Positions 36,413-48,059 of a stretch of 64,000 nt of DNA are shown here, in pieces. The notes below the pieces were generated by a model. It saw only the letters and a program-made list of their open reading frames with translations, was not told the DNA's origin and ran no database searches. The DNA comes from Elmis aenea (lineage: Eukaryota > Arthropoda > Insecta > Coleoptera > Elmidae): the NCBI GenBank assembly GCA_947652605.1, contig OX393577.1, positions 8,494,868-8,558,867 of the forward strand, written 5' to 3'. Numbering within the stretch: position 1 is the stretch's first letter; each line of letters starts with the position of its first letter. The position numbers and the translations under genes are program-made.

Positions 36413-37021
36413 GTGTTTCAAAATTCGAGATTATTACGATGATAAGTATAGGCTTTCAACATTTTTAATTCGTTGCAGGGGCGTAGCTAGAGTTTGGGTC
36501 GCAGGGGGCGGTCCCTGAATTTTCCGTCCTTCTAAATAAGGCTTGCCAACTCTTGATTTTTCCAAAAAAAAAAGCGCCGTTCGAGGTGGCTCGCCCCCCT
36601 TCAAAGCCGATTAAAGTAACCTAAATATCGTTTAAAATTTACAAAAACGTTTTTTGGACAATTGTTGACACAATAAAAATCGATTTGTGCAGGTCACGGC
36701 ACTCTTACTAAAAAACTAAATTTTGAGGTTATAAAAATTAACGAAAATAGTGCAGTTGTATCAAAAATCACTTCCTCTTTCCAAAAATATAAAAATATAC
36801 AGGGTGTTCCATTTAAAATAACAACGTTGGGGTCATTTCCGGCGAAACCGGAAGTGAAACAAATGTGTGCAAGGGCTCAAAAAGCCCGGTTTTTTGCACA
36901 TATTATATGTCTAAATTTTCATTTATCTAAAATCAAAACTAAAGAAAAAAAAGGGGGTGTACCACACTTCATTTACACCCGGTATACTCTAGTTAAACTC
37001 GAATTTCAAACATCCTGTGTA
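36413..37021. repeat. Degenerate composite related to FB-D
   Basis: The left end CAGCGTGTTTCAAAATTCGA and right end AACTCGAATTTCAAACATCC resemble FB-D termini. Inside are a CAGGGGCGTAGC hAT-type end (36477) with no partner and a lone CAGGGTGTTCC end (36801). Too decayed to resolve the order of insertions. Confidence 0.5.
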
Positions 37022-37331
37022 ACTAAATAAAATATGGCAATTTTTTACCAATGAAGTTTAGTGAACTAATTTATTAATAATAATTGTGGTTGTATAAAAT
37101 CGCTAAGCGAATAGACTTCGCACTTATAAAAACCCAATAATTGCATTTATTGACGTGAGTATTTGCAAAAATATCCTAAAAAGTATCACATTAAGGCCAA
37201 CATCAAATTACATTTTAAATAATAGTACAATTAAAATACGTAATATTCATGAAAAAGGTGCACACTTGTAACGTATACCAATAAATTTAATCATCTTTTT
37301 TTACACAACCATATATACATAATGTACTGGG
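37022..37331. other. Gene-free stretch
   Basis: No recognisable feature. Confidence 0.3.
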
Positions 37332-37860
37332 TGTACACTTGATTCGGGCCACGATGGGGATCTCGTTTAATATAAGAGTCAGAGATTAGGTTAAATTAGA
37401 GAAAATTTACTGTCGTTTCAAAAAAAAAAAAAATCTGAGACAAAAAAAAACAAATAAAAGTTGCCATACCTACAGCAAATTATGTAGTTTGTTTGCGTCT
37501 ATTGTCTACATTTATAAAGTCATGATACCCTAAATGTACGTATAAAAAGAAACACAGGAAAACAACACAAAAAGTCGTTAAAATCGTAGGTATTATGTGA
37601 TCGTAGAAAAAGTAAGCTACATAACACGAGTTGCAAAGCAATTACGCACTCGTGGAAATAAGCTTCTTACAACTCTTGTTATGTTATATACTATTATACC
37701 ACCCTTAGTTACAAAGTGAGGCATTTAACTTTTGATTTTCTTATGGACGTCGTATTAAAAATCACTTAAATAGATAGCATTTGTTTTTCTCTTTTTAGCA
37801 AATATTTTCACGAACATAGTTGGGAGATCCCCATGCTGGAAATGTAATCTGGGACACCCT
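37332..37860. repeat. Decayed foldback-type element with nested hairpin repeat
   Basis: The left end GGGTGTACACTTGATTCGGG with ATGGGGATCTCG pairs loosely with AGATCCCCATGCTGG...TGGGACACCCTG at the right. 37580..37690 inside it is an inverted copy of 45633..45765. Confidence 0.55.
37580..37690. repeat. Hairpin repeat, copy 1
   Basis: ACATAACACGAGTTGCAAAG pairs with CTTCTTACAACTCTTGTTAT after about 30 bases (a stem with mismatches). The whole unit with flank TACGATCACATAATACC is found inverted at 45633..45765 in FAR2 intron 6. Confidence 0.7.
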
Positions 37861-38620
37861 GTATATAGAGATAATGCCTCTATCGCTCTTTATTTGTATC
37901 AGATCCTGTAATTTTTGATGATGGTGGTAATTTTAATTGACCGTGACAAGTTGTGACAAGTGAAAAAAATTTAACAAACATATCTACACCAACAAAATTA
38001 CCTTTTTTAACACGTCGGCCATGGACGGTGATGCTGTTTTTTTTATAAACAAACAAAAGCTACTTCTTGAAAACTATAATACAATTTATTTATTTCGATG
38101 CAACAATGAGAAATGTTTTTTGCTCAGAAATTTTTATATTGGTGTAGTTAAAATTTCCGTTTCTGTTAACAAATGCCGTCACTAAAAAAATGCTATCCAT
38201 TCAAGTGGTTATCTAATATGGTTTTCAGAAGAAAATCATTGACAGTTATATCTTCGTAGCTCAGTGAGTCATGGAAAAACTGGTACTGGCCATTTAATTG
38301 GCATGCAAACTTATGAAAATGCCCAAAAGTTCAGATTTCTATTTTTTAAGCTAGAAAACCTATGAGAAAAATTAAAATTGCTTATTTTTCGCTTCTATCA
38401 AGTTAACTATGCATTTTTTTAAACATCTGACTAAAGCTACTTAATCGGCTGTTTTATGTGCAACTTTCTGCTAATTCAGACGAAATTATATGCCTTAAAT
38501 TAAGCGTGTTTCTCATATTAATCCGAATTTCCCACATGCTCAGATGGTCCCATCTTGCAAAGGCCTTTGAAAAAACCTAAATGGAGTTTTACTGCAAAAT
38601 AATTAGGGATGTCAGTATGT
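37861..38620. other. Gene-free stretch
   Basis: No recognisable feature apart from the MITE that follows. Confidence 0.35.
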
Positions 38621-38628
38621 GAAGAGGT

Positions 38629-38895
38629 CAGTGGCGTTGCAGGATGCTTTCATGGGGGGGGGGTTAATAAACGCAAAATGAGCCGAGTACTTTTTTTTAG
38701 GTCACCCATCTCTTTAAGTTTTTTAGCGGGAGGATGTTTGATGGTATCATTATGGGGGGGGGGTTAATAAACGACAAAAAGAGCCGAGGACATTTTTTTT
38801 AGAACAAAATATACAGTTCTCCGGCCCTATATCGACTTATTGCAAACCTATGGGGGAGTTCTGACCCCCCCTAACAGCCCCTGCCTACGCCACTG
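38629..38895. mobile_element. hAT-like MITE, 267 bases, exact 8-base duplication
   Basis: The ends CAGTGGCGTTGCAGG and CCTGCCTACGCCACTG are flanked by identical GAAGAGGT (38621..38628, 38896..38903). Inside, GGGGGGGGTTAATAAACG occurs twice (38656-38674, 38756-38774), a short internal duplication of about 100 bases. No coding capacity. Confidence 0.9.
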
Positions 38896-38903
38896 GAAGA
38901 GGT

Positions 38904-39505
38904 CAAAATTAACAAAGAATTTCCCATGTGCGTTCGCCGATGCGGCACCCGGAATATACATATAAACGTGTTTTACTATTACGACTTACGAGGAAACTAA
39001 CATATGTAGATGTAATTTAGAAATATTAATTACTTGTAAAAATTATGCATGTATGCAGTTTTATTCCTGATTTATTTTAATTAATTAAATATACAATAAT
39101 TTTATAATTTCTTAGCCTGTAGCCTGTAGGTAAATATTGTACACACGTCATTTAATGAAACTTGTTTGGCATGGTTTTGGTCGTGCATCTTTTTTTAAAG
39201 TTTTTATTATGGCATCAACATCGGCATTAATCATTATTCATTCGTAATAAGCATTTTTTGTTATATAAATTACACACACAAAATTAAAACAACAAGTTCA
39301 AAGATACACCTATATTTTACAACTAAATATGAGACTTTAATTGAACAAAAAAAAGCAATTACATATTTTTTAACGAAATCACTTCATCCAAATTCTAAAC
39401 AATAGAAAACAAGTTAGCTACGACTTAATTTTTTACTCCGTGAAAACATGTTTAGGACCATTTATTTAAATGAACTTCATAGATACTGATGTTAGTTTGT
39501 TTTAG
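38904..39505 (+). other. Upstream flank of FAR2
   Basis: This contains the intron ending at the acceptor 39504-39505 before the first coding exon. A 5' untranslated exon must lie further upstream. No promoter motif is convincing. Confidence 0.35.
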
Positions 39506-39522
39506 ATTCGCCAATAGTTGAC

Positions 39523-42500
39523 ATGGCTCTTCCAGAATGTGATCCAAATGATCGTGGTAAAGGTAAAATAGCAGAATGGTACAAAGGGCGGTCAGTGTTT
39601 ATAACCGGTGCTACGGGGTTCATGGGAAAAGTCTTATTGGAAAAATTGTTATATTCATGCTCAGGAATAGACAAAATATATGTTTTACTTAGAACCAAAA
39701 AGGGCCGGACTCCGGAACAACGAATTGAAGATATGTGGAAATTGCCGGTAAGTTGTTGTCTATCTATTTTTATTTAATTTCTTAGGCAATGTATTAAAAA
39801 TTAATAAATATGACAACTTCAAGAAACGTTAACATTCAAAACTTTTTTGGATGTCTACAAAAATGTGCTTGATCAAGATTGTTTTAGATATGTAGAGAAT
39901 AACGGGAAAGTGGTCATGAGGTATAAAGAATACTCTTCAGCCATGGCTGATGTAAAGAGTAATCTTTATACCTCATGACAACTTTCCCGTTATTCTCCAC
40001 ATATCATTATTGATTGGTTTATTATTTTAGATGTTCGAAAGATTGAGAAAACTCGAACCAAACGCAATAAAGAAAGTTATTCCAGTAGAAGGCGATATTA
40101 CCATTGATGAACTGGGTATAAGTCTGGAAATGCGAAAAATAATTACATCAAATGTGTCTATAGTGTTCCACTGCGCTGCGTGCATTAAGTTCCATGAAAA
40201 ATTAAAAATTGTCGTTAACATGAATGTTGGTGGAACTGAAAGAGCTCTTGCCCTCGCTAAGGATATCAAACAACTGAAAGCATTTATTCACCTCAGTACC
40301 GCCTTTTGTTGCCCAGATATTGAAGAACTTGGAGAAAAAGTAAGAAGTATTATAAAGCAACTTTAAAACTTGTAGATTATTTGACAAAACATTTCATTTC
40401 CCTCTTTCTCGGCATCGTTCCCATTAAAGCTTTGCCCTTCTCATCTTCCGTATCTTCTATCATGTTAGCCCTTTTCCCTTAATCCTTCAAGCTTTGTGTT
40501 TTGGACGCTTTAAAATCCCTTAAGTACTCTCTTTCCTTTCATTACCATTTCTTCTACATCTCTTCTTTATCCATATCTGACAAGGGATGTTCACGATATG
40601 CTGTCGTTAAAATCCGATCAAGGCTGTGTTTATTGCATCAAGAACATCAAAAATAAATGTTATTCAGAGATATATATGCCATTGATGATTTACAAAGGAA
40701 AACATAGGGGAAAAAAGTTGAAAAAGTAAGATAATTTTTGCGATCGCGTTGGTCATGAAACCGTCGGAGATAAAATCAAATTTCTCTATTTACCAATGTG
40801 CACAGTGCAAGATTTACGTACAAGCTACACAAGCTATAGCTTAGGGCCCCCATACTTTCTTGGGGGCCCCAATAAAAATTGTCCGAGTGAGCAGTTGTCA
40901 TATTTGGCATATAATATCTGGACATAAAGGGCCCCACATCTCAAATAGCTTAGGGCGTTATCAAGTCTAAATTCTGCCTTGAATGTGCGCATCCTTTGCA
41001 AGTAAAATGGTGCAAAATTTTTGAAATTATTTTAAGCGATTCCGGAGAAAAACGTTTTTACGAGACCCTGCTAAAACGCCATGATTTGAAAAATTGTGAG
41101 ATTTCTTATAAATAAATTTTTGCGGTTTGCATAGGTTTTTACAAAGGTCTCGTTTCTCGCATTTTCCTCCGGAACCGTTTAAGACATTTTCAAAAACTTT
41201 GCACCATTTTACTTGCAAAGGTTGCACGCATCGGGAAATAGAGAAATTTTGATTTTATCTCTGACGGTTTGGTGGCCAACGCGATCGCAAAAACGACCTT
41301 TTTTTAATTTTTTTCCTAATTTTTTCTCTGTAAATTATCAATGGCACAAATAACTCTCCAAAACATTTATTTTTGATTTTCTTGATGCAATAAACATAGC
41401 CTTGATCAGATTCAAGCGACAACATATTGTGGCCCTTCTATGTGAGATTATTGAGCCTAAATATTTATATTCTGCGCATGCCTTTATGATTGCTTGCCCT
41501 ATGTGTAGATGCTGTGATGGTCCTCCAACACACATGTGTAAATTATGTCCTCTTAAAATGTATTGAAAGACCCCACTACTCATTCTTCTTTTAATTTTTG
41601 TAGAACGTATATCGTTATATGTTATATGTTATATCGTATATTCATCTTCTTGTGCCAAAATTAGTTGGTCGTCAGCGAACACATTAGCAAGTGTAGTGTT
41701 ATCTCTTATAGGTATACTTATTCCTCCGCATTTTTTGTACCATAATTATAAAAAGTGTTCAGAGTATAGTATAAGGTACAAATATTTAAACGTAAAAGAT
41801 ACAGTGTACACCCTTCTTTAAATTCTCTTGAAATTTGTATAGTTTTTATAATTTATTTGCTAATCTAATATGTACTTGTGTATTTCTGTATAAATCTTTA
41901 GATACCATACTCCATTTTTGCTTTATTTCAGTTCGTTTTAATGCATGCCATAGTTTACACCGCGGTTCTTCGTTATATGCTTTCTCCAGGTCTGCAAATG
42001 TTGTTTCAAGATTCTCCGTTCATTTTTTTTTTCACTTGCCTGATGCAGTGAATGTTGTCCACTCAGGATCTCCCTGGCCTAAAAATGGATTGAATTTTAC
42101 AAAAATCTCTTATACGTTATTCAATTTTTTCTTTTAATATTCTTCCCAACGATCTGACCATTGTTGATATTATGCTGATTTCTCGATAGTTCTGAAAGGG
42201 TTTTGTCACCTTTTTTATGTATTGACACAATATGTGATTTGTACTAATCTATTGGTATATTTTCTTCTTTTTTCATTTTGCGGAATATTTTGGTTATTAT
42301 TTTTATCAGCTTGTTTCAATCATATTTCATTAGTTCTTGTATAATGCTTCCTGACCTGCCGATTTTTTATTTCAAGACTCTTGTTTCTTCATCATTTGCA
42401 ATTTTATTGTCTATTATAAGCATTTATTACAGGCAAAAAGAAGTTAAGGTTGAATAGTTTATTGACGTTAATGTCGTCACTTTAAGAATTTTTATTTAGA

Positions 42501-42922
42501 ATTATAATTTGGCGTTGACCTTCAAGTGAAGAGAAAAATTTATATCGTCGTTGGAAATTTCACAACACGGGTTAATTGTCAATGCCAAAAAATTACCTTA
42601 TAATATCAATTAAACAAATGCTTTTCAACGAACAACGTAACATTTACGATTATTTACAATGTGCTTTCTTAAGTTTATTATCTCTTCAAGCTAAAAAACA
42701 AATAAGTCATACTATGTCTTCAAAATTTTACTATGTAGCAACAAATAATATTGTGAAACGCCATGTTTCGTTAATTTATAGCCCATTTAGCATCAATTAA
42801 ACTCTAGGTTGTGACTCAGATTAATACTCTGCTCTATCTACGTTTTAAAAATATTAACATCAACAAAAGTATTGAGGAGAGCCAAAAAGGATATTTTTCT
42901 TCTTCTTCTTCTTCTTCTTCTT

Positions 42923-42953
<31 letters not shown>

Positions 42954-45900
42954 ATCGGTTCCTTTTGTACCTTTCGGTATCGAACTATGCTTTTCTATAT
43001 TTGTTTATGTTTCTCCACTCCTGCCTATCGTTAGCTAATTGTGGCACATCTCTCCAGCTAACTCCTTTTCTTCGAGTCTCTGCCTCACTTCTTTTTCCCA
43101 TTTTATTCCTGGTATTTATCTATTTCTTTTTCCCTCCATCTTCATTTTTCATCCTATTTTCGCGTATCTACATTCTGGCATACGTAGTAGATGTCCAATT
43201 GATTCGTATTCACTTTTTTTTTTAAATATCTGTTACTCCTAGGTTATTTCAAACTTTTTCGTTGCTGATTTTAAATTAATTTATTTTGTAGTTTTACAGT
43301 TATCCGGACGATCCTAATCAAATTTTAGAAATTTCAAAATGGATGAAGGATGAAGCTCTTATCCAAGCAACTGAATCCATTATTGCCCCACATCCCAATA
43401 CATATACATACACAAAACGGCTCAGTGAATGCCTAGTAGCAAAAGAATTTCCAAATTTACCGGTTGCTATTATGCGACCGGCAATAGGTAGGTTGTTGAA
43501 AACTAATTTTCAAACAAATATTTGTGTAAAGCATATTTTTTTTTAATAATTCATAGTCGGTACTGCGGCCATAGAACCAGTCCCAGGATGGGTAGATGTA
43601 ATAAATGGGCCAATGGGGATCTTGGTGGGTGCTGGAAAAGGTGTAATTCGTTCTATGTATATAAAAAAAGAAAACAGGGCACAAATTATACCCGTCTGCC
43701 TTGCTATTAAAGGAGTCATAGTGGCTGCATGGAAAGTTGGAACAACTACAGTAAAGTATGTTTGTTAATATTTATATACCTACAGGGTGTTTCTTAAATG
43801 TTACGAAAAAAATCGGGAGGAGATTCCTTATCCAAAATTAAGGGAGTTTTTTATAATAAAATACATTCTTTAGATGTCTCCTTTCGGAGTTACACCCCCC
43901 TAGAGGGGAGCGGTAAAATTGGGTTTTTATTTTATTTCTCAAATTTGGATAAATGTAGAAGAATGATATTTGATAGATGTTTTATACTTATTAAAAGGTT
44001 TCCCACAGTAATATTTTCAATCATCTCCCACCTTCACAGAGGACTGAAACATATTTAGAAACTTTTTTTATTCTTTAACTTTTTTCGTAAAACCTACAGT
44101 TTTTGAGTAAAAACTAGAATAAGTAAACATGCACCATTAAATATTCCGATATAAAAGGATTTATTTTAATGGTTACCATGGTTTGTTTATGTTTATATTG
44201 GGTAGAAGAATATGGGTAGAAGTGACGGGCGTTTTAGCGTTGTCGCCGTGTAAACGTCAAAATGAATTACACCCGTCAATTCTACTTCGTGGCCCATAAG
44301 AAAAAATGAAATTAGGGGTTACATTTCAAAAATGATACGTGATTTTAAAAAATCTAAAATAACAGTTACATTCTCCATAAAGAAGTACCTTGTGAAAGTA
44401 CTAATAAAATTGATCTAATAATTGACGAAAAAAATACAAGAAAAAAAATTCAACATTTTCATATTTTGTGCTATAACATCTGAAGAGAGAGGAATTGTAC
44501 TTTTATAAATTGATTGTAGCATCCTTTCAGCGAGATCCCTATGCTGGAAATGTTATCTGGGACACCCTGTATAAAACCTACCTAAGATTTTGTTCTATTT
44601 TAATAAATAAAGAAGTTATAGCAAATTTTCAAAAATTATATTTCATACAAAATTGAAAGCGATATAAAAAATCTGACTACACAGGCGTTCTTGTCTCAAA
44701 AAAATAGCCCAAGAGACCGATATCAGATGACGGTAACCGAGATACCCTGTAAAACATTCGAATTTGATCCACTCTGTATATTATTTTTACGAAATTTCCA
44801 AAATACGATAGTACGTTTCCGAAACAAAACTCTGTCAGAAATATATTTATAACGAATTCCATTTTCAACAGGCCACCTGAAATTCCGGTGTATAATATGA
44901 CTCAAGATCCAGTAATAAAAAAAAATTGGGGTGAGTCACTGGAATTAGGTAAGAAGCTCATCTGTGAATATCCATTTGAAGGACAAGTATGGTATCCTGA
45001 TGGAGATATGCGTTCTTCTTTACTAATGCATAAAATCTGCTGTATATTTCTTCATTGGCTACCTGCATATTTCATTGATTTCATAATGCTACTCCTTCTT
45101 CAGAAAAGATTGTAAGTATTAACCCAGTACTACAGATGGTGTAATATTTAAGCAGATTTAATATTGCATTAACAAAACAATAGCGTCCAATTAGATTAAA
45201 AAACAATTAAAACTTTTTACAGCATGGTTAGATTAACGACCCGTATTGACGAAGGTTTAAATCTTCTTCAATATTTTACAACTCGTGAATGGATATTCAG
45301 TACAAAAAATTTCTTAGCTTTTACAGAAGATATGTCTCCACAAGATAAAAAATCATTTGATATTGATTTCAATTTATTAGACGTTGAAAAATATGCTACA
45401 GTTGGTTTGCTTGGTATCAGACAGTACTGCATGAAAGAAGATTTATCTTCACTACCAAGATGCAGAAGAATACAAAAAGTGTAAGTTATACGAACAAAAT
45501 TGTCCGTTTAATAACACGTACTTTTTATATAACTTTAACTACAGTTGCGTAAGTAAAATTTTAGGGCCTCCATGCAAAAAAAAATTTGAGCCCCTGATTA
45601 ACAATGCTCCAAGATAATAGTGAAAATAAATAGTATATTACATAACAAGAGTTGTAAGAAGCATATTGCGCACGAGTGCAAAAGTTTCCACGAGTGCGTT
45701 ATTGCTTTACAACTCGTGTTATGTAGCTTACTTTTTCTACGATCACATAATACCTACGATTTTAATATCTTTTTGGCTAATATACACATGTAATTACGTT
45801 GTCTGGTCAATTTTGACGTAAGCCTACTTTGACATTTCTAGACAAGTGTGCGTTTTGCTTACCGTGCGTTATAACCATTGAATAAAAATGTAAAGGAAGG

Positions 45901-46508
45901 AGCTTTTTATTCAATGGTTATAACTCACTTACTAGGCACTACTTTGATCATTCTTTAAAAAAGCTGTGCTTTTTGCTTGCCGTGCCTAAGGACCCACTTA
46001 CTATGCATGCAGGCTGTACGGTAAGAGTCATTTACATTAGTGGTTGTAGAAAAAATAATAAATAAAATACAACTGGTTGGACGACATCCTGGCTTGCATC
46101 AGAGTTCACAAACCTTATTGCAAAAAGCAACATTACTGTCGCTAATAGTACAGTAATTGCAAACCTAATTGAAGTAACTTGGAGGAAAGAGGCAGATTTA
46201 CACAGGATATGACTGCATATTACATAAACGGTTGTTGCAATTGTTTTTTGTGTCTCACAACTCAGTAAAATGCTAAGCTAAAAAAATTTTCCACAACCTT
46301 ATCATTTCTTTGAACAATATTAATTGCTAATGTATTTTTCAGGATGTATGTCATTGACAGAGCTGTACGGATAGCGTTTTATCTGGGAATTTTGTACTTA
46401 TTATATACATATTCTAGTATAGTAAAAAGTATATTTGATGGGGCATCATATTACGCCAGAAGCATACCTTTAGTTGGATTTTTAATACCAAATGAAACTT
46501 CCCACTGA
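39523..46508 (+). CDS. Fatty acyl-CoA reductase 2 (7 coding exons)
   Basis: Coding exons: 39523..39747, 40031..40339, 43292..43487, 43557..43755, 44872..45111, 45223..45480, 46343..46508. They join in frame to 530 residues. Exons 1-6 match FAR1 exactly in length (225, 309, 196, 199, 240, 258) and phase, and exon 1 shares 55 of 75 residues, so the pair is a tandem duplicate. Key parts: T-G-A-T-G-F-M-G (28-35), Y216-T-Y-T-K220, R-P-A-I-V at the exon 3/4 join, P-V-P-G-W-V-D in exon 4, and the C-terminal sterile domain with hydrophobic segments (L-P-A-Y-F-I-D-F; exon 7 I-A-F-Y-L-G-I-L-Y-L-L). It should reduce fatty acyl-CoA to alcohol at a membrane. The ATG follows the acceptor at 39504-39505. 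Nothing is broken. Introns 2 and 4 hold most of the mobile DNA. Confidence 0.94.
39887..40005. repeat. Hairpin repeat in FAR2 intron 1
   Basis: GATATGTAGAGAATAACGGG pairs with CCCGTTATTCTCCACATATC, and the stem continues inward through TCATGAGGTATAAAGA/TCTTTATACCTCATGA to a centre at CAGCCATGGCTG. 119 bases, probably a small MITE. No confident target duplication. Confidence 0.75.
40380..40576 (-). mobile_element. Probable continuation of the interrupted non-LTR fragment
   Basis: On the - strand V-M-K-G-K-R-V-L-K-G-F follows a D-K-E-E-M stretch, which would suit the sequence just after Y-L-G-S-I-I-S at 41441. FB-P copy 3 lies between. Weak on its own, supported by position. Confidence 0.4.
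40577..41442. repeat. Foldback element FB-P, copy 3 (FAR2 intron 2)
   Basis: The left arm TTCACGATATGCTGTCGTTA is answered by CGACAACATATTGTGGCCCT. The left arm carries an extra insert (40805-40975, GGGCCCCCATACTTTCTTGG) not found in the other copies. It appears to have inserted into a non-LTR fragment. Confidence 0.82.
41443..42440 (-). mobile_element. Non-LTR reverse transcriptase fragment (FAR2 intron 2)
   Basis: From 42430 down on the - strand, across several frames: Q-E-L-M-K-Y, K-I-F-R-K-M, I-H-K-K-G-D-K-T, N-Y-R-E-I-S-I-I-S-T, A-D-L-E-K-A-Y-N (the D-x-E-K-A-Y palm block), L-W-H-A-L-K-R, and finally E-Y-K-Y-L-G-S-I-I-S at 41441. The block order is that of a jockey/L1-type reverse transcriptase. 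Many frameshifts; dead. Confidence 0.78.
42443..42896. other. Intron 2 sequence without recognisable content
   Basis: Nothing identified between the two retrotransposon remnants. The 74-codon open frame at 42576..42800 has no motif. Confidence 0.35.
42897..43250 (-). mobile_element. Non-LTR 3' end with (AAG)n tail (FAR2 intron 2)
   Basis: (CTT)n at 42897-42952 is followed by AATCGGTTCCTTTTGTACCT. On the - strand, W-R-D-V-P-Q-L-A-N-D-R-Q-E-W-R precedes the tail. Same family as 2274..2600. The leucine-rich + strand frame here is only the CTT run translated. Confidence 0.75.
43783..44285. repeat. FB-A half-element (FAR2 intron 4)
   Basis: It starts CAGGGTGTTTCTTAAATGTT, giving the intact FB-A terminus. 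It runs through the arm to the FB-A centre (GACGGGCGTTTTAGCG). The arm has a deletion at about 44048 relative to 7300-7740. The second arm is absent. Confidence 0.75.
44289..44790. repeat. FB-N half and FB-B half in series (FAR2 intron 4)
   Basis: 44289..44574 matches 5045..5395 and ends GGGACACCCTG-TA. 44575..44790 matches the right arm of FB-B (GACCGATATCAGAT, GGTAACCGAGATACCCTG, AAATTTGATCCAC-like) and ends CTCTGTATA. Two independent half-elements side by side. Confidence 0.65.
45633..45765. repeat. Hairpin repeat, copy 2 (FAR2 intron 6)
   Basis: ACATAACAAGAGTTGTAAGA pairs with TTTACAACTCGTGTTATGTA, with CACGAGTG on both sides of the loop. This is the inverted relative of 37580..37690, including the outer TACGATCACATAATACC. 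Confidence 0.72.
45871..45921. repeat. 18-base perfect stem-loop (FAR2 intron 6)
   Basis: ATAACCATTGAATAAAAA and TTTTTATTCAATGGTTAT flank a 15-base loop. A duplicated phrase (TTTTGCTTACCGTGC / TTTTTGCTTGCCGTGC) lies on either side, so an insertion or local duplication is likely. Confidence 0.6.
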
Positions 46509-46622
46509 TTAGTTCAAAAATTAGCCCTAGTAGCAATAGCAGGGTGATGGAATATTTTTTACATTATTTGCAATCTTTAAATGAATCACGACCATTCTGT
46601 AATCAATTATTTTCTTAGTATA

Positions 46623-46628
46623 AATAAA
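46623..46628 (+). terminator. Candidate FAR2 polyadenylation signal
   Basis: AATAAA lies 115 bases after the stop codon. A second one is near 46744. The choice between them cannot be made from sequence. Confidence 0.4.
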
Positions 46629-46799
46629 CCTGCACAAAGTTATTTATTGTACATATTGTTTTTTTTTTTAATACACACTTACTATTTAATTATTTTTTTA
46701 AATCAACCACCAATTCCTTTACAGTTCTTAAGTGTTGCAGTCAATAAAATATACCTGGTTCCAATTTGGCATTCGCACCCCTATAAATACTAAACCATT

Positions 46800-47516
46800 A
46801 GACTTAGGATAATGAAAATTATGTGTAGGCTTATATTATAAACAATTTAACATATTTTGGCATTAATGCGACATTTATTTATTTATTTTTCTGTTGTGCC
46901 GACATCTTTAATCTTTTCAAGTAACACAATGGGTCATGCGGGGCATCATTTTCAAGACAATTTCGTTCTTAAAACAGCATTGCAAATTTTAATATATTGT
47001 ATAAGGAAAGTTTTGAAAAAAAAACTGTAAAATATCATTAAATGGTTCAGTAGGTACAAATAGGGTACCTCTATAAACAGGGTAAGGGTAAGAACAGGCG
47101 CTGGACAAGTTTCTATTGTATATACGGTCGAGTTTCGCTTGCCACTAGGCTGCGACCTCCAGCTTTTATATAGTTTGCATGGAGATCATAGGCCGTTATA
47201 CAAATTTTATTTTTTTCTTGCGTGTTCAGAGTGTTAAGTGTGATTCAAGACTTTAAAAGACATCAGTGATAGTTGTGTAAGTTATAACTATACGTAAATT
47301 TCATAAGCTAAGTTAAATACAATTATTTTTTAAATTTTGCACTAAAATCCACTTATTATTACATCATTGAATTCAGAAAAAAAATGTCTCCCAGATTAAG
47401 TAAAAAAAATTGATGGTGCCATTTGAAAATAAAAAATGACTATCGTTTGACATTTAAGTTCAACTAGAAAAAAATTGAAATCCAATTCAGTTTTTAGTGT
47501 TTGAGTAGGGGGAGTA
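46800..47516. other. FAR2/AFG3L2 intergenic DNA
   Basis: No gene or repeat recognised. The two genes converge here, so this is 3' flank for both. Confidence 0.35.
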
Positions 47517-48059
47517 GGGTTGCCAGAATATCTCTTTTAAAGAGAACATGTCCTCTTTTTTTGTCTCGATATTTTTGTTCACTATCTTTTTTTATTCAGA
47601 TCATTTTTGTCCTCTTTTTTACTTAGTTACTTTTGGTCAGATTTAAAAAAAATATATAGAACTGAGTCGTTTATAGGCCAAAGCAATAAACTCCACTTTA
47701 TGATTTTTTAAAAATTTTAGTGTCAAAGCACTTCATTGCTGTTTAACTTTTTATGTTTAAAACCAATTTCTTTAATAAATAGGTTTAACAGCATCAAATG
47801 TCAAAAAAAATTGACCCTTGAATAATAAATTGTTTCAGAATAAACAATTATTCCAGGGATATGCTAGTTAATATATTTTTTACTTATAAATGTTCTGCTT
47901 TGTTGGATAAAGTAAAATATGTTTACATGAAAACTTTATTTTTATACAAATTGTATTATTTACTATGTAGCAAAAGTAAATTATTTGTGTGGAATCCGCT
48001 CGAAAAAGCCTATACATATTACTTACTATATTTATTGATAACAGGCGCCTACTCAAATA

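Noticed and set aside
36476..36660. hAT-type start CAGGGGCGTAGC
   Set aside because: No matching right end or 8-base duplication was found, so it is not listed as an element by itself.
42872..43225. Leucine-rich open frame of 117 codons
   Set aside because: The leucine run is the (CTT)n microsatellite translated; the rest is the antisense of a non-LTR tail.
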